Shown here in pieces: positions 8,318 through 17,484 of a stretch of 64,000 nucleotides of DNA; the stretch's first letter is position 1, and each line of letters begins with the position of its first letter. The DNA comes from Luteococcus sp052116585. GTDB lineage: Bacteria > Actinomycetota > Actinomycetes > Propionibacteriales > Propionibacteriaceae. Below the pieces are notes generated by a model. The model did not search any database. It saw nothing but the letters and a program-made list of their open reading frames with translations, and was not told the DNA's origin. The position numbers were made by a program, and so were the translations under genes. The DNA lies in assembly GCF_052116585.1 (NCBI RefSeq), contig NZ_JBQKKT010000008.1, forward strand, positions 68,801 to 132,800. The letters run 5' to 3'.

Positions 8318-9223
8318 ATGTCCACCGCCCATGTCTTCCTGACTCGGTTCAACCTCCCCACGGAAGGGGTGGAGAGCCTCATCCGCGCTCGTGAGGGATG
8401 GCTCCGCGAACGCATCGAACTCTTCGACAAGTACACCGTGCCGTCGGTTCGTTCCCAGCTGACCGATGACGTGCACTGGATCGTCTACCTGGACACCCAG
8501 AGCCCCCAGTGGCTGTTGGACCGGATGGATGTCTGGGAGCGCGAGGGGCTGCTCACTCCGATCCTGCGGGAATCGGTCTCGGGGCAGGAGAGGGCTGACG
8601 ACATCCGCCGCGTCGTCGGCCGGGACTCGGGGGCCGTGGTGACCTCGAATCTCGACAATGACGACGGTCTGTCCAATGACTTCGTGCTGCGCCTGCGCAC
8701 GGCCGATGTGGTGGCCGAGCGGCAAGCCATCTACCTCGTCAACGGCTTGATCACCAATGGCAGTCGGATCTACGCGCGCGAGGACCGGGTCAATGCCTTC
8801 TGCGCCGTGCGGGAGGATCTCTCGGACCTGGTGACCTGTTGGGTCGACTGGCACAACAGATTGAACCTGCACATGCCGGTGGTGGAGGTAGAGGGTGCTC
8901 CAGGGTGGCTCCAGGTGATCCACGGGGCGAATGTCAGCAATCGGGTCCGCGGTCGGATGGTGGAGCCGGGGCCCTTCCTGACTACCTTCCCCGGGCTCCT
9001 GGACGGCGTGCAGGCCCCGACGATGGCCGAGCGCGCCCGCGACACCCTGGTCGAGGCACCGCTTCGCAGGGCGCGGGACTCGGCCCGCTCCGGCGTGCGG
9101 GCGGGTCTGGTCCGGGCCCTGGGCAAGGAACGCTTCGACGAGGTCAAGTACCGCGGCGGGCGTCTGGCGCGTGGGACGATCTCCGGAGCGCGTCGTCTCG
9201 CGCAGCGCGTCGGCAGGGGCTGA
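8318..9223 (+). CDS. Putative rhamnosyltransferase-family protein (PF11316-like)
   Basis: A 301-residue protein whose N-terminal two thirds match the family annotated as putative rhamnosyl transferase: HVFLTRFNLPTEG, DDVHWIVYLDTQSPQW and the acidic NLDNDDGLSNDF motif, which probably binds the nucleotide-sugar metal. The C-terminal 70 residues are Arg-rich and hydrophilic. The ATG at 8318 is preceded by CTTGGGAG; the longer upstream frame overlaps the previous gene and lacks start signals. It closes the plus-strand transcription unit at a strong terminator. The donor sugar is not determined. Confidence 0.7.
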   Translation: MSTAHVFLTRFNLPTEGVESLIRAREGWLRERIELFDKYTVPSVRSQLTDDVHWIVYLDTQSPQWLLDRMDVWEREGLLTPILRESVSGQERADDIRRVVGRDSGAVVTSNLDNDDGLSNDFVLRLRTADVVAERQAIYLVNGLITNGSRIYAREDRVNAFCAVREDLSDLVTCWVDWHNRLNLHMPVVEVEGAPGWLQVIHGANVSNRVRGRMVEPGPFLTTFPGLLDGVQAPTMAERARDTLVEAPLRRARDSARSGVRAGLVRALGKERFDEVKYRGGRLARGTISGARRLAQRVGRG

Positions 9224-9272
9224 CCGCCTGGCCGCCCCCAGACGGTCGTCGACACGCTCGGCCGTCGAAAAA

Positions 9273-9315
9273 GCGAAGGGGTCCCTGCTCCCAACGGGAG
9301 CAGGGACCCCTTCGC
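9273..9315. terminator. Strong bidirectional terminator
   Basis: A perfect 20-bp stem with a 3-nt AAC loop lies between convergent genes. Five A residues before the left arm provide a T-tract for the minus strand, so it probably ends the lipoprotein transcript as well as the rhamnosyltransferase transcript. Confidence 0.9.
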
Positions 9316-9343
9316 TCATGACCTGCGACCACCGGTCCGGCGA

Positions 9344-10903
9344 TCAGCCGATCTTGTACACGTGGTAGGTGTACTCGGCGGCGAAGTGGTCGGTGAAGGT
9401 GCCGTCGGCATTCGGGGTGATGGTCCGGTTCTCTCCAACCACCTCGATGCGGTGGCCCTTCAGCTGCTCCGGCAGCGTGAAGGTGCGGCTGCCGGCATGG
9501 TCGGTGCCGTCCACCATGGCGAAGACATAGGCGGAGCCGTCCTTGGTCTTCAGCATCGTGTCCAGACCCTTGCCGAAGTCCCACTCGTGCGACTGGGTGT
9601 TCAGCACCGGCGCCAGGGACTGGATGAAGTTGTTCACCTCGCCCATGGCCTTGACCTGCTCCTTCGCGCAGAAGTTCCGGTCCAGCTGGGCACGTCGGAT
9701 CAGGTTGCCGTTGTGGCAGGCCTTGTAGTCCTGGTTGTAGTAGATGAGGCCACGGGCCTCGTTGATCACGGAACTCATGGCCGCGCCCTTGAGCTGCTCG
9801 GGGCGGATTGGGCCGCGCGAGGCAGTGTCGGGAAGCGTCGGGTCAGCCATCTCGATGAAGTTCCACAGCGGCTGCAGATGGCCGTCCTTCGCGTCCTGCT
9901 CACGCATGCCGTTCATCACCTGGCCGTAGCTCGACGACGTGCGGCAGTGGGCCTTCTTCACCGGGAAGATGTAGTAGTCCTCGCGGTGGTTGTCCCAGTC
10001 GCAGTAGGGCACGGTGTACCAGTACATGTCCATGCTGGCCGCGTCGGTCAGGGCGAGGTAGTCGTCGCCGTAGTCGAAGTGACTGCTGACCACCATGCCG
10101 GTGAAGTTGGCATAGTTGAATCGCGGGGTCTTCTTGCCGGCCTCGCGCGAGGCGCGCATGCGAGCGAGGCCCTCGGCGGGCTCGAAGCGGCCGTCCACCT
10201 CGTCGTCCATGAAGTTGCCCACCCAGTGGGTGGACTGGTCGGTGAAGCTCGAGTTCAGCTTGGGTCCGATCCAGTACACGTCATTGCGCTCGAAGAGCTC
10301 GTACTTGGTGCTGGGGTCCATCTCCACATAGGTGTTGATGCCCAGGGCCTTGTCGTGCTGCACCTCCTCGTCGGTGCTGACCCCGCCCCACCAGATGGCG
10401 ATCGGGAAGTGGTCGTCCTTCGACCAACCGGATGCATTGGCATTCGGGTACTTGGCCCAGTACTGGGGGCCGCCCTCCCACGGGACCATGGGCAGCCCAA
10501 GGTCCCCGATGGCGCCGGTGGCTGCGGGACGCCGGCTGGGGGTGGCGGGCTCCGCGTCTGCAGCGACCATCTCCTGAGCGCGGCTCGGGCTCGAGCTGGG
10601 GAGCGCCGAGGCGGTGGGAGTGGTGCTCGCGCTTGGGGAGGCGGTGGGCGTGGGCGTCGTGCTGGGCGTGGGGGTCACGCTCGGGCTGGCGGACGTCGAG
10701 GCGGTCTGCGACGGGGTAGCGACGGGGCGTGCGGCGGTCTCCTCCTCCGGCAGGGTGCTGGGGGCGGGTTCGGGAGCCGTCGAGTGGCTCTCCATCGGCT
10801 GGGGTGGGGTCACCACCGGGTAGCAGCCGCTCGTGAGGGTGGTTGCGACGAGTGCAGTGAGTGCCAGAGCGCCAGTGCGCGGCCGACGAGATTTCGAGGT
10901 CAT
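9344..10903 (-). CDS. Secreted lipoprotein with a possible glycosidase domain
   Basis: A 519-residue lipoprotein: basic MTSKSRRPRTG, hydrophobic core and lipobox LTSGC, then about 90 residues rich in Ser, Thr, Pro and Ala forming a low-complexity linker. From about residue 130 a globular domain begins (WEGGPQYWAKYP, FPIAIWWGGVSTDEE, GINTYVEMDP) that has the look of a TIM-barrel hydrolase, with several Asp/Glu at likely strand ends (FMDDEVDG, NYANFTG, DYYIFP), and ends in a beta-rich C-terminal region. I do not recognise a named family. Its place in the exopolysaccharide locus suggests cell-surface polysaccharide processing. Confidence 0.7.
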   Translation of the reverse strand: MTSKSRRPRTGALALTALVATTLTSGCYPVVTPPQPMESHSTAPEPAPSTLPEEETAARPVATPSQTASTSASPSVTPTPSTTPTPTASPSASTTPTASALPSSSPSRAQEMVAADAEPATPSRRPAATGAIGDLGLPMVPWEGGPQYWAKYPNANASGWSKDDHFPIAIWWGGVSTDEEVQHDKALGINTYVEMDPSTKYELFERNDVYWIGPKLNSSFTDQSTHWVGNFMDDEVDGRFEPAEGLARMRASREAGKKTPRFNYANFTGMVVSSHFDYGDDYLALTDAASMDMYWYTVPYCDWDNHREDYYIFPVKKAHCRTSSSYGQVMNGMREQDAKDGHLQPLWNFIEMADPTLPDTASRGPIRPEQLKGAAMSSVINEARGLIYYNQDYKACHNGNLIRRAQLDRNFCAKEQVKAMGEVNNFIQSLAPVLNTQSHEWDFGKGLDTMLKTKDGSAYVFAMVDGTDHAGSRTFTLPEQLKGHRIEVVGENRTITPNADGTFTDHFAAEYTYHVYKIG

Positions 10904-11029
10904 GCGTGCTCCGTGTCAGGAAAGTGGTCTGGATCAGCCCAAACTGAGAGGAGCATAGCGATCCTCAGTAAATCTTCACAATTGCTTCAGGGATGGATCG
11001 GCACATCCGTCCCAGTCGCCTTCAAGAGT

Positions 11030-11878
11030 TCACCGGCTGGTCTCGTCGCGTTCCCAGCTGGCCCCGGAATGTCCCTTGCGCTGCTGCACCAGATTGGCCA
11101 CGCGAGCGCCCACAGAGAAGCCCACATAGGTTGCGGCATCCAGCGGGGCGCGGCGATTGCCCTTGAGGAGCTGCACCAGGGTCCCGCCCGACGATGAAGG
11201 AGCGTCATGGGCCTCCTCCACCACGTCCTGGGACGGCCGGTGCACCCGCTGCAGGGTCTTGAGCAGGGCCTTGGACGTGCGGGGCACCTCAACGGGAACG
11301 GGGGCGCAGTCCAGCACGGCCTTCTCGTCGTCGGTGAAGCGGGAGTCCACGAACAGGTCGTCGGGTGCCTGCAGCGGGAACTCGCCCCACCGGGAGCGGC
11401 CTGCTCGGGAGACGGCATAGATACCAGCCCCCCACAGGGAGCGGAGGACCCCGGGTGTGCGCGAGCGGGCGCGGTAGTAGGCTTGGACCAGGCGGTCGGC
11501 GCTGGCGGTGCGGTACTCCAACGGCGGTCGCGCAGCCAAGAGGTTCGTTTCGCTGAGGGCGTCCACCACGGCATTGATGGCGCTGGACGGGGCTGCGATG
11601 TCTGCGTCCAGGTAGATGCGGGGAAAGGCATCCTCCGAGTCACCCAGGTGCTCGTCGGCACCGTTCAGGGCGGCCTGCTTGGAGGCGACCGGGAGGTCGA
11701 TCACCTCGATCGGCAAGCGGTCGGCGAAGCTGTTGGCGATCTGGATGGTGTCATCGGTGCAGCCATTGCACGCGACGAGGACTCGGATGCCCTCGTGCAG
11801 ATTGCCGTCAGCCAAGGACTCGAGGGTGCGGCCGATGACCATGGCCTCGTTGTGGGCCGGGATGACGATCGATGCCAT
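11030..11878 (-). CDS. GT2 family glycosyltransferase
   Basis: A 282-residue GT-A enzyme. MASIVIPAHNE is the classical GT2 N-terminus; IYLDADIAAP gives the DxD-like metal site, and GEFPLQAPDDLFVDSRF supplies the acceptor-side acidic residues. The ATG at 11878 is chosen because it starts exactly at the conserved fold and lies 1 nt after the stop of the upstream GT2 gene, implying translational coupling. The product has no long hydrophobic segment and is probably a peripheral cytoplasmic enzyme of the same pathway. Confidence 0.85.
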   Translation of the reverse strand: MASIVIPAHNEAMVIGRTLESLADGNLHEGIRVLVACNGCTDDTIQIANSFADRLPIEVIDLPVASKQAALNGADEHLGDSEDAFPRIYLDADIAAPSSAINAVVDALSETNLLAARPPLEYRTASADRLVQAYYRARSRTPGVLRSLWGAGIYAVSRAGRSRWGEFPLQAPDDLFVDSRFTDDEKAVLDCAPVPVEVPRTSKALLKTLQRVHRPSQDVVEEAHDAPSSSGGTLVQLLKGNRRAPLDAATYVGFSVGARVANLVQQRKGHSGASWERDETSR

Positions 11879-11879
11879 G

Positions 11880-12899
11880 TCAGCGCCCCGTGCGGGTGGT
11901 CTGCGAAGTCTGGTCGGCACCGCTGGCGGCGGGACGAATCTGGTTGCCGCCGGGGCGGGGCTCACCCTTGGGCAGCTGGTTCCAGGTTCCTCGTCGAGCC
12001 AGGTATCCGACGGCGGCCCGGGAGCCGGGCTTGCGAGGGGCCCGCACGGCGTGCTGCGCCGTGAGCACCGCCCGGAAGAGCGCGCTGGAGAGCGGCCCGT
12101 GGTTGCTCTCGTAGTCGCGCAGCTTGTTGACCTCCATCAGGGCTTCGAGCTGGGGTGAGGAGCCCGACGCGCCACCGATGTGCTCGCAGCGGGCGCTGGG
12201 GATGTAACGGATCCGGAAGCCGAGACGTCGGGCGCGTCGGGCGAAGTCCGTCTCCTCGGAGTACAGGAAGAAGTCCTCGCGCCATTCGCCGACGGCCTGG
12301 TTGCAGGCTCGGCTGATCATCAGGGCAGCGCCGCTGGCCCAGTCGACGTCGCGTTCCGAGCTGTACTGCTCGGCCGTGCGCAGGGTGTCGCCGAGCACCA
12401 CCGGCCGGCTGGCCCACTGGGCGCCGAAGGCCGCTTCGCCCACCTGGGACAGGATCGACGGATCGCGCCGCAGCGAGTGGAAGGGGGTGCCGTCCGAATT
12501 GGAGACGAAGGGCACCGTGACGCCGATCGAGGCGTCCTGCAGCAGCGGCTCCACCAGGGCCAGCAGGGACCCGGGCTCCACCACCAGGTCAGGGTTCAGG
12601 ATTGCGATCGCGTCAGCTTCGTCGTCGAGGTGCTCGCGCGCCACATTGATGCCTGCGGCGTAGCCGACATTTCCGCCGGAGGGGACGAGCCTGGCATCGC
12701 CTCGCCGACGGACCTTCTCCACCGTGTCATCGCTGGAGGAATTGTCCACCACGAGGACCCGCAGGTCGAGGGCATCCGTGGCCCCGGCCGGCAGGGAGTC
12801 GAGCAGGTTCTCGATCTCGTCGGATGAGTTGTAGGTGACGACCACCGCGGTCACCACGGGGCGGCGGCTGGCGGCTGACTGGGGCTGCGAGGTGTCCAT
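11880..12899 (-). CDS. GT2 family glycosyltransferase (WbbL/rhamnosyltransferase-like)
   Basis: A 339-residue GT2 enzyme with VTAVVVTYNSSDEIENLLDS, LVVDNSSSDDT, SGGNVGYAAGIN and the metal-binding segment ILNPDLVVEPG. WASGAALMISR and FFLYSEETDFARR are the hallmarks of the WbbL-like rhamnosyltransferase group. The C-terminal 60 residues are basic and low in complexity. It is first in a two-gene unit with the next GT2 gene. The sugar transferred is inferred from family resemblance only. Confidence 0.88.
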   Translation of the reverse strand: MDTSQPQSAASRRPVVTAVVVTYNSSDEIENLLDSLPAGATDALDLRVLVVDNSSSDDTVEKVRRRGDARLVPSGGNVGYAAGINVAREHLDDEADAIAILNPDLVVEPGSLLALVEPLLQDASIGVTVPFVSNSDGTPFHSLRRDPSILSQVGEAAFGAQWASRPVVLGDTLRTAEQYSSERDVDWASGAALMISRACNQAVGEWREDFFLYSEETDFARRARRLGFRIRYIPSARCEHIGGASGSSPQLEALMEVNKLRDYESNHGPLSSALFRAVLTAQHAVRAPRKPGSRAAVGYLARRGTWNQLPKGEPRPGGNQIRPAASGADQTSQTTRTGR

Positions 12900-13248
12900 C
12901 GATCCATCCTGGTCCGGAGCTGGCGGGCGGTCTCAAGGGGGCGGTCCCGTGCGCCGGCGATGACCTGCGTCACCCCGCCGCGGACCTCCCCGATAGGTCG
13001 CGCCCAGCCTAGCGCCCAAGCTGCTCTGGGGCCGCCGCCCAGAACTCGTCTGACTGGCTGAAAGTCTTCTCTGGAAGGAAATCCGACATTTCGCTCCCAG
13101 CGAATCCAGGGCCTTGAGCGGGGGCTGACTAGGGCTGAAGTGATTCTTGGTAGTACGAGCCACATGCACCTCGCCGAAAAGTGCCGTCTAGTGTGAAGAA
13201 GGCCGGGAAGCCATACGGGGAACGGACCGGCAGCAACCGAGGGGGAAG
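12900..13248. other. 349-bp divergent intergenic region
   Basis: Separates the minus-strand GT2 pair from the plus-strand GT4 gene and must contain both promoters. I see a TAGTGT -10-like hexamer at 13189-13194 for the plus-strand gene but no well-spaced -35, and no gene, repeat or clear hairpin. Confidence 0.5.
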
Positions 13249-14355
13249 ATGTCCAAGCGAAAGCTGTTGGTGCTCTGGTCCGGGAACTTCTGGGACGGGT
13301 TGCCCGCCACAGACCACCACCTGGCACGAGCCCTGGCCGAGTATGTGGACGTGTGCTGGGTGGATCCCACTGTCTCGGTGCACCGCTCGCGGCAGCCAGT
13401 GCCCTCCATCGAGCACGTCGAGCAGGGCGTCCGCGTCCTCAAGGTCTCCACGGTCCCAGGGCTGACTCGCCCCGGCCTGCGAAAGATCGCCGAGCTGCAC
13501 CAGCACCTGGCCGTCAGGGCAATGCTCCAGAAGCTCGGCCCGGTCTGGGCGACGATGTCCGCCTCCTCCAGGGTGAGCCTGCCGCGGCACTGGGGCGGGG
13601 TCCGCGTGCTGCACGTCACCGACGACTGGGTGGCGGGTGCACCCATGATGGGGCTCGACGCCGCGTGGATGGAGCGCCTGCTGAACCAGAACATCGCCGT
13701 GGCCGACGTGGTCAGCGCCGTTTCCACGGATCTGGTGGACCAGCTCACCCCGCTCGCGCCGCGCCGTTCGGTGGTGCTGGTGCCCAATGCCGCGACGGTG
13801 CCGGACGTGCTTCCCGAGGTGGATCGGGACCGCTGCGCAGTCCTCGTGGGCCAGCTCAACGAACGTCTGGACATCAACCTGCTCGAGGCCGTCGTCAATG
13901 CCGGCGTCACGCTCCGCATCCTCGGGCCGCGCAGCGATCGTGACCCGGAGGTGGGGCGCCGACTGGATGCCCTCCTGGCCCGCCCGGACGTCGACTGGCG
14001 TGGCCCGGTTCCGCACCACGAGGTGGTCGGGTTGCTGGCCAGCGCCTCCGTGGGCATCACGCCCTATGCCACCAATGACTTCAACCGGGCGAGCTTCCCG
14101 CTGAAGACGCTCGAATATCTGGCCATCGGATTGCCGGTGGTTTCGACCCCACTGGACTCGCTCCGACTGCTGGACACCGATCTGGTGGACGAGGCGGCCG
14201 GACCCGAGGCCTTCGCGGCCAAGGTCTTGCAGCGGGTGGATGAGCCCCGTGACGCCCAGCTGGAGCTGCGCCGCCGGGACTTCGCGGACCAGCACTCCTG
14301 GCGGGCCAGGGCGGAGACCCTGTTGGACGCCATCGAGAAGGTCGAAGCCTCCTGA
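13249..14355 (+). CDS. GT4-like glycosyltransferase
   Basis: A 368-residue GT-B glycosyltransferase. The N-terminus (KRKLLVLWSGNFWDGLPATDHHLARALAEY) and the C-terminal donor-binding region (GITPYATNDFNRASFPLKTLEYLAIGLPVVSTP) match actinobacterial enzymes related to teichuronic-acid or TuaH-type transferases. The acidic LKTLEYLAIG motif is the usual nucleotide-sugar site. Codon use matches its neighbours. It is the last glycosyltransferase of the cluster and converges with the PH-domain operon 20 bp downstream. Confidence 0.82.
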   Translation: MSKRKLLVLWSGNFWDGLPATDHHLARALAEYVDVCWVDPTVSVHRSRQPVPSIEHVEQGVRVLKVSTVPGLTRPGLRKIAELHQHLAVRAMLQKLGPVWATMSASSRVSLPRHWGGVRVLHVTDDWVAGAPMMGLDAAWMERLLNQNIAVADVVSAVSTDLVDQLTPLAPRRSVVLVPNAATVPDVLPEVDRDRCAVLVGQLNERLDINLLEAVVNAGVTLRILGPRSDRDPEVGRRLDALLARPDVDWRGPVPHHEVVGLLASASVGITPYATNDFNRASFPLKTLEYLAIGLPVVSTPLDSLRLLDTDLVDEAAGPEAFAAKVLQRVDEPRDAQLELRRRDFADQHSWRARAETLLDAIEKVEAS

Positions 14356-14375
14356 CCCGTCCCCCGTAGGGGTGA

Positions 14376-15968
14376 TCAGACCTTTGGCCTCGCCCACGGG
14401 GAGTCGGGTGGTGGGTACGGACCGGGGTCCGCCGGTGGCAGGGCATCCGGCTCGGGCACCGGGGACGTCGGTTGCTCGGCCGGATCAGGCGGCTGCGGTG
14501 CTGGCAGCGCATCCAGGGCTGCTCGTTGAGCATCGCGTCGCCGGGCTTCGCGGCAGCGGTCCATCTCGTCCAGGACGAGGGTGCGGGCCAGCGGTGCATC
14601 CAGTTCCTGCAGTGTGCAGGTGCCGAAGATGCCGGCCGTGGTGTCCACCTGGACGTCGGCCAGACCCATCCGGCGCTGGACCGGACCGGCTTTCAGGTGG
14701 ACGGACTGCACTCGGGCGTGGTGGACGATCTTCGTCTCGTGCACCAGGCCACCATTGCGGGCCACGATCACATCGTCGTCCAGGCCCCACTGGAAGCTCT
14801 TCCAGATGAAGGGGTGGATCGTGCGCACCCGCCGGTCCACACCGTGCATCTCGATCGACGAGAGCCGGAAGCCGGGCCAGACGGCGTCGATGGCCAGTTC
14901 CACCTCCTGCCAGGTGCCGGCCGGGAGCAGCACGTCGCTGGCCTCCTTCTCGGCATCCCCACCGCCGTAGCCCAGGACGTCCATCTTCACGCGGTAGAGG
15001 CCGAAGGGGCGCCACAACTGGTGCTGGGTGATCTGCAGGCCCTGGATGCGACTGGTCGGCAGCGTCTGGCTGACCAGGCTGGTCATGCCCCGGCTCACCT
15101 TGAGCGCCTGCCCGGACCGGACCAAGGAGTAGTTCCACTGCTTGATGACGTCATTGCCAATGATGGTGACCAGCCCTGAGACCAGCGGGATGACGCCGAC
15201 CAGGGCGCCGAACTGCCGGAACCAGACCATGCTGGCGATCGCCACGGCGCTCAGCACCAGGGTGATGAGGAAGCCCGACGACAGGACGGCAGCGAGCACC
15301 AGCCGCTGCGGAGGCACCCGGAGCAAGACCCGCTCGTCCGGCGCCAGATCGTGCAGGATGTCGGCGGTGCCGCGGCTGGCGGCCGACTGTTCTACCGTCA
15401 CCTGGTGGCCGTGCGCTCGGGCCACCAGGTAGTCCCGCATCTGGTAGGCCCGGGCTCGGCCCAAGTACTCGATGGTCTTGCCGGCGCCGGATCCGACGTC
15501 GATGCGCAGCTGCGCCAGGCCCAGCAGGCGGGCGGCCAGGGGCTGCACGACGTCGACCGACTGGATCTTGGTGAAGGGAACCTGGTCTGAATTGTGCTGG
15601 ATGAAGTTGTGCTCGATCCGAAGCTGGTGGTCATCGACGACGAATCGGGTGAAACGCCAGCTGAAATAGCCGACGATGCCGGTCAGCACCACGTAGGCCG
15701 CCAGGAGAGCCCCCAGGAATCCCAGGTCGCGCAGGCTCAAGGCCTGCGCGCCGCCGCTCTTGCCCAGGTTCTCCACCACGTCCTGTCCGACGACGAAGGC
15801 CAGACCCACGAGCGCCATCCAACCCTTGATGATCGGCGTGGCCGGGTGCGGACGTTCCATCAGCGGCGCGGCCGGGGGATCGGCAGGCGGCGCCATGGCG
15901 TCGGGCGGGGCAGCTTCCGTGGCCTCTGGGGTGGCAGGTACGGGGCTCAGACGTTCGGGCTCGGTCAC
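14376..15968 (-). CDS. Membrane protein with repeated bacterial PH domains (YdbT-like)
   Basis: A 530-residue protein with a proline-rich N-terminus (about 40 residues), paired membrane helices near the N-terminus and mid-protein (VVLTGIVGYFSWRF; LVLAAVLSSGFLITLVLSAVAIA), and three copies of the short bPH2/DUF304 domain. The characteristic motif is seen as HNSDQVPFTKIQSVDVVQPL, SQTLPTSRIQGLQITQHQL and HETKIVHHARVQSVHLKAGPV. Its start overlaps the stop of the upstream PH gene by 4 nt. This matches the YdbS-YdbT arrangement of Bacillus, which has been linked to envelope-stress and antimicrobial tolerance; the molecular role is unknown. Confidence 0.88.
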   Translation of the reverse strand: MTEPERLSPVPATPEATEAAPPDAMAPPADPPAAPLMERPHPATPIIKGWMALVGLAFVVGQDVVENLGKSGGAQALSLRDLGFLGALLAAYVVLTGIVGYFSWRFTRFVVDDHQLRIEHNFIQHNSDQVPFTKIQSVDVVQPLAARLLGLAQLRIDVGSGAGKTIEYLGRARAYQMRDYLVARAHGHQVTVEQSAASRGTADILHDLAPDERVLLRVPPQRLVLAAVLSSGFLITLVLSAVAIASMVWFRQFGALVGVIPLVSGLVTIIGNDVIKQWNYSLVRSGQALKVSRGMTSLVSQTLPTSRIQGLQITQHQLWRPFGLYRVKMDVLGYGGGDAEKEASDVLLPAGTWQEVELAIDAVWPGFRLSSIEMHGVDRRVRTIHPFIWKSFQWGLDDDVIVARNGGLVHETKIVHHARVQSVHLKAGPVQRRMGLADVQVDTTAGIFGTCTLQELDAPLARTLVLDEMDRCREARRRDAQRAALDALPAPQPPDPAEQPTSPVPEPDALPPADPGPYPPPDSPWARPKV

Positions 15969-16450
15969 AGGCCCACCGCCTGCTGCTCGCCGAGCTGGCT
16001 GAGGCGGTCTCGCAGCATGTCCGCGTCAGCCTGGGGGAGTCCCGGAATCGTCGCGTCGGTACCCGCGGACGCGGTCTCCAGGGTCACGGTGGCCAGACCG
16101 AAGTGCCGCTCGATCGGCCCCGAGTTCACGGTGACCACCTGCATCCGGCCGTACGGCACGACGGTCAGGCGACGCCACATCAGGCCCTCACGGATGTAGA
16201 GGTCCGTCTCGCGCTCGGCATAGCCCCACTGGCGGTACACCCGTCCCATCCGGTGCCAACGGTAGAAGATCCACCCGGCGCAGAGAGCCGCCAGAACCGC
16301 ACCAGACCACCACTCGTGGAACCAACCCAGGGCTGCACAGGCCGGCAGCAGCAGGATGGGCCAGACGATGAGGATCATCAACCGCTTCATGGTCAGGTAG
16401 CGCGGTGAAAGAGGGTGCCAGCTGTCCACGGGGGCGTCGAAGGTCTCCAC
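15965..16450 (-). CDS. Membrane protein with one bacterial PH domain (YdbS-like)
   Basis: A 161-residue protein with two adjacent membrane helices (LMILIVWPILLLPACAALGWF and WWSGAVLAALCAGWIFYRW) followed by one bPH2 domain ending in TVVPYGRMQVVTVNSGPIERHFGLATVTLETAS. It is coupled by a 4-nt overlap to the larger YdbT-like gene. The GTG at 16450 sits 6 nt after a TACATT -10 box, so its message is probably leaderless. Confidence 0.88.
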   Translation of the reverse strand: METFDAPVDSWHPLSPRYLTMKRLMILIVWPILLLPACAALGWFHEWWSGAVLAALCAGWIFYRWHRMGRVYRQWGYAERETDLYIREGLMWRRLTVVPYGRMQVVTVNSGPIERHFGLATVTLETASAGTDATIPGLPQADADMLRDRLSQLGEQQAVGL

Positions 16451-16456
16451 GCCCCA

Positions 16457-16462
16457 AATGTA
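16457..16462 (-). promoter_or_regulatory. -10 box TACATT of a leaderless transcript
   Basis: TACATT is separated by 6 nt from the GTG start codon at 16450, so the transcript would begin at or next to the start codon. Confidence 0.6.
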
Positions 16463-16526
16463 GGGGGCGCCCAGCCCGATGTCCTCACCCTGTCGTCGGA
16501 TTCATCAGACCGAGGGAGGGGGCGGA

Positions 16527-17171
16527 TCAGCGGGTCAGGCCGAGGCGCTGGCCGAGCCCTTGGTGCTGGGGACCCAGCACCTTGATCTCGCCCAGCAGGA
16601 CCAGGCCACGCAGCACGACGGTGGGGGCGTGGGGTGGAGTCGGCACCATGCCCTTCATGGTCACCTCACCCATGACGCAGGTGGTCTCGTCACGCACGTG
16701 AACACCTTGGGGAACCTTGATCTTGATGTCACCCATCACGACGGGGACGGTGACGATGCACTCGTGGGCGTCGAAGACCGCCTGGGTGAGATCGATCTTC
16801 GCGTCACCGAGCATGATGAAACCGGTGGTGCGGCGCCGCAGGCGCCAGGAGCCCTCACGTCGGGCCGTGCTGAGGACGCCCACCAGGTTGTCCGGCTGGT
16901 CGCTCGCGCCGGAGGGATCGACCACCACACCGCCAGCTCCCGCCGCCATAGGGGCGGGGGCGGGCAGCCGGAGGGTCTGCCCCGGTGCGGGCATGAGGTC
17001 CTCGGTGAGGGGCGTCAGGTCACCGAAGGTTCGGGCCCGCCAGGTGGCATCGAGCCGCTCCTCGAGTTCCTCGTGGGTGATGCGGCCATCGGCATAGGCG
17101 GTGTTGAGCAGCTCGGCCACCAGATTGCGGTCGGCGTCGGCGCAACGGATCTCGGGAGAAGGAGTGCTCAT
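16527..17171 (-). CDS. DUF1707 protein with LiaF-like C-terminal domain
   Basis: A 214-residue protein. Residues about 5-60 form the DUF1707 domain (IRCADADRNLVAELLNTAYADGRITHEELEERLD), common in actinobacteria. The C-terminal part (GFIMLGDAKIDLTQAVFDAHECIVTVPVVMGDIKIKVPQGVHV) is the beta-helical DUF2154/LiaF-C type domain found in cell-wall stress response proteins. No membrane helix is present. Its neighbour, a PH-domain pair, is also envelope-stress related, but the genes have separate promoters. Confidence 0.85.
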   Translation of the reverse strand: MSTPSPEIRCADADRNLVAELLNTAYADGRITHEELEERLDATWRARTFGDLTPLTEDLMPAPGQTLRLPAPAPMAAGAGGVVVDPSGASDQPDNLVGVLSTARREGSWRLRRRTTGFIMLGDAKIDLTQAVFDAHECIVTVPVVMGDIKIKVPQGVHVRDETTCVMGEVTMKGMVPTPPHAPTVVLRGLVLLGEIKVLGPQHQGLGQRLGLTR

Positions 17172-17177
17172 GCCACG

Positions 17178-17183
17178 AACCTA
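17178..17183 (-). promoter_or_regulatory. -10 box TAGGTT of a leaderless transcript
   Basis: TAGGTT is followed by 6 nt and the ATG at 17171; the DUF1707 transcript probably starts at its start codon. Confidence 0.6.
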
Positions 17184-17348
17184 GGCCATGCCGGGGGGTC
17201 TTGTGAACCGCAATCCGGGTGCCCTCCGGGGGATTCAGGGGTTGGTCCGGTCGGTTCAGGGGCTGTTCATGCCGGCCAGGGATTCGGGAAGGACACCTTT
17301 CCGTCGTGGGACCCACTCGAGCCGCGCAGTCGATCTGGGAATGACGAC

Positions 17349-17379
17349 GGGCCTCGCCAACTGTGTGTTGGCAAGGCCC
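17349..17379 (-). terminator. Duplicate of the tRNA-Gly terminator hairpin
   Basis: GGGCCTTGCCAA on the minus strand pairs with TTGGCGAGGCCC across a 7-nt loop. The same stem, with a 4-nt loop, follows the intact tRNA-Gly at 18297-18324, so the terminator was duplicated, or lay downstream of the original tRNA before an element inserted. Confidence 0.75.
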
Positions 17380-17384
17380 TTCGT

Positions 17385-17430
17385 TGTGGAGCGGGCGACG
17401 GGAATCGAACCCGCGTGTCCAGCTTGGGAA
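17385..17430 (-). repeat. 46-bp exact copy of the tRNA-Gly 3' half (distal att-like repeat)
   Basis: Identical over 46 bp to 18330-18375, which spans the tRNA-Gly from the anticodon loop to the 3' CCA end. The match stops abruptly in the anticodon arm. It has the same orientation as the tRNA and lies 945 bp downstream of it, the layout left when a tyrosine-recombinase element integrates into the 3' end of a tRNA gene. Confidence 0.8.
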
Positions 17431-17484
17431 TCCGGGCGAGCGGTCGTTCTGGGCGTCGTGGCAGGCGTGGGACGGACTCGATAG

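Noticed and set aside
17188..17484. Small peptides containing VERATGIEPACPAW
   Set aside because: They are translations of the tRNA-Gly sequence and its partial copy.
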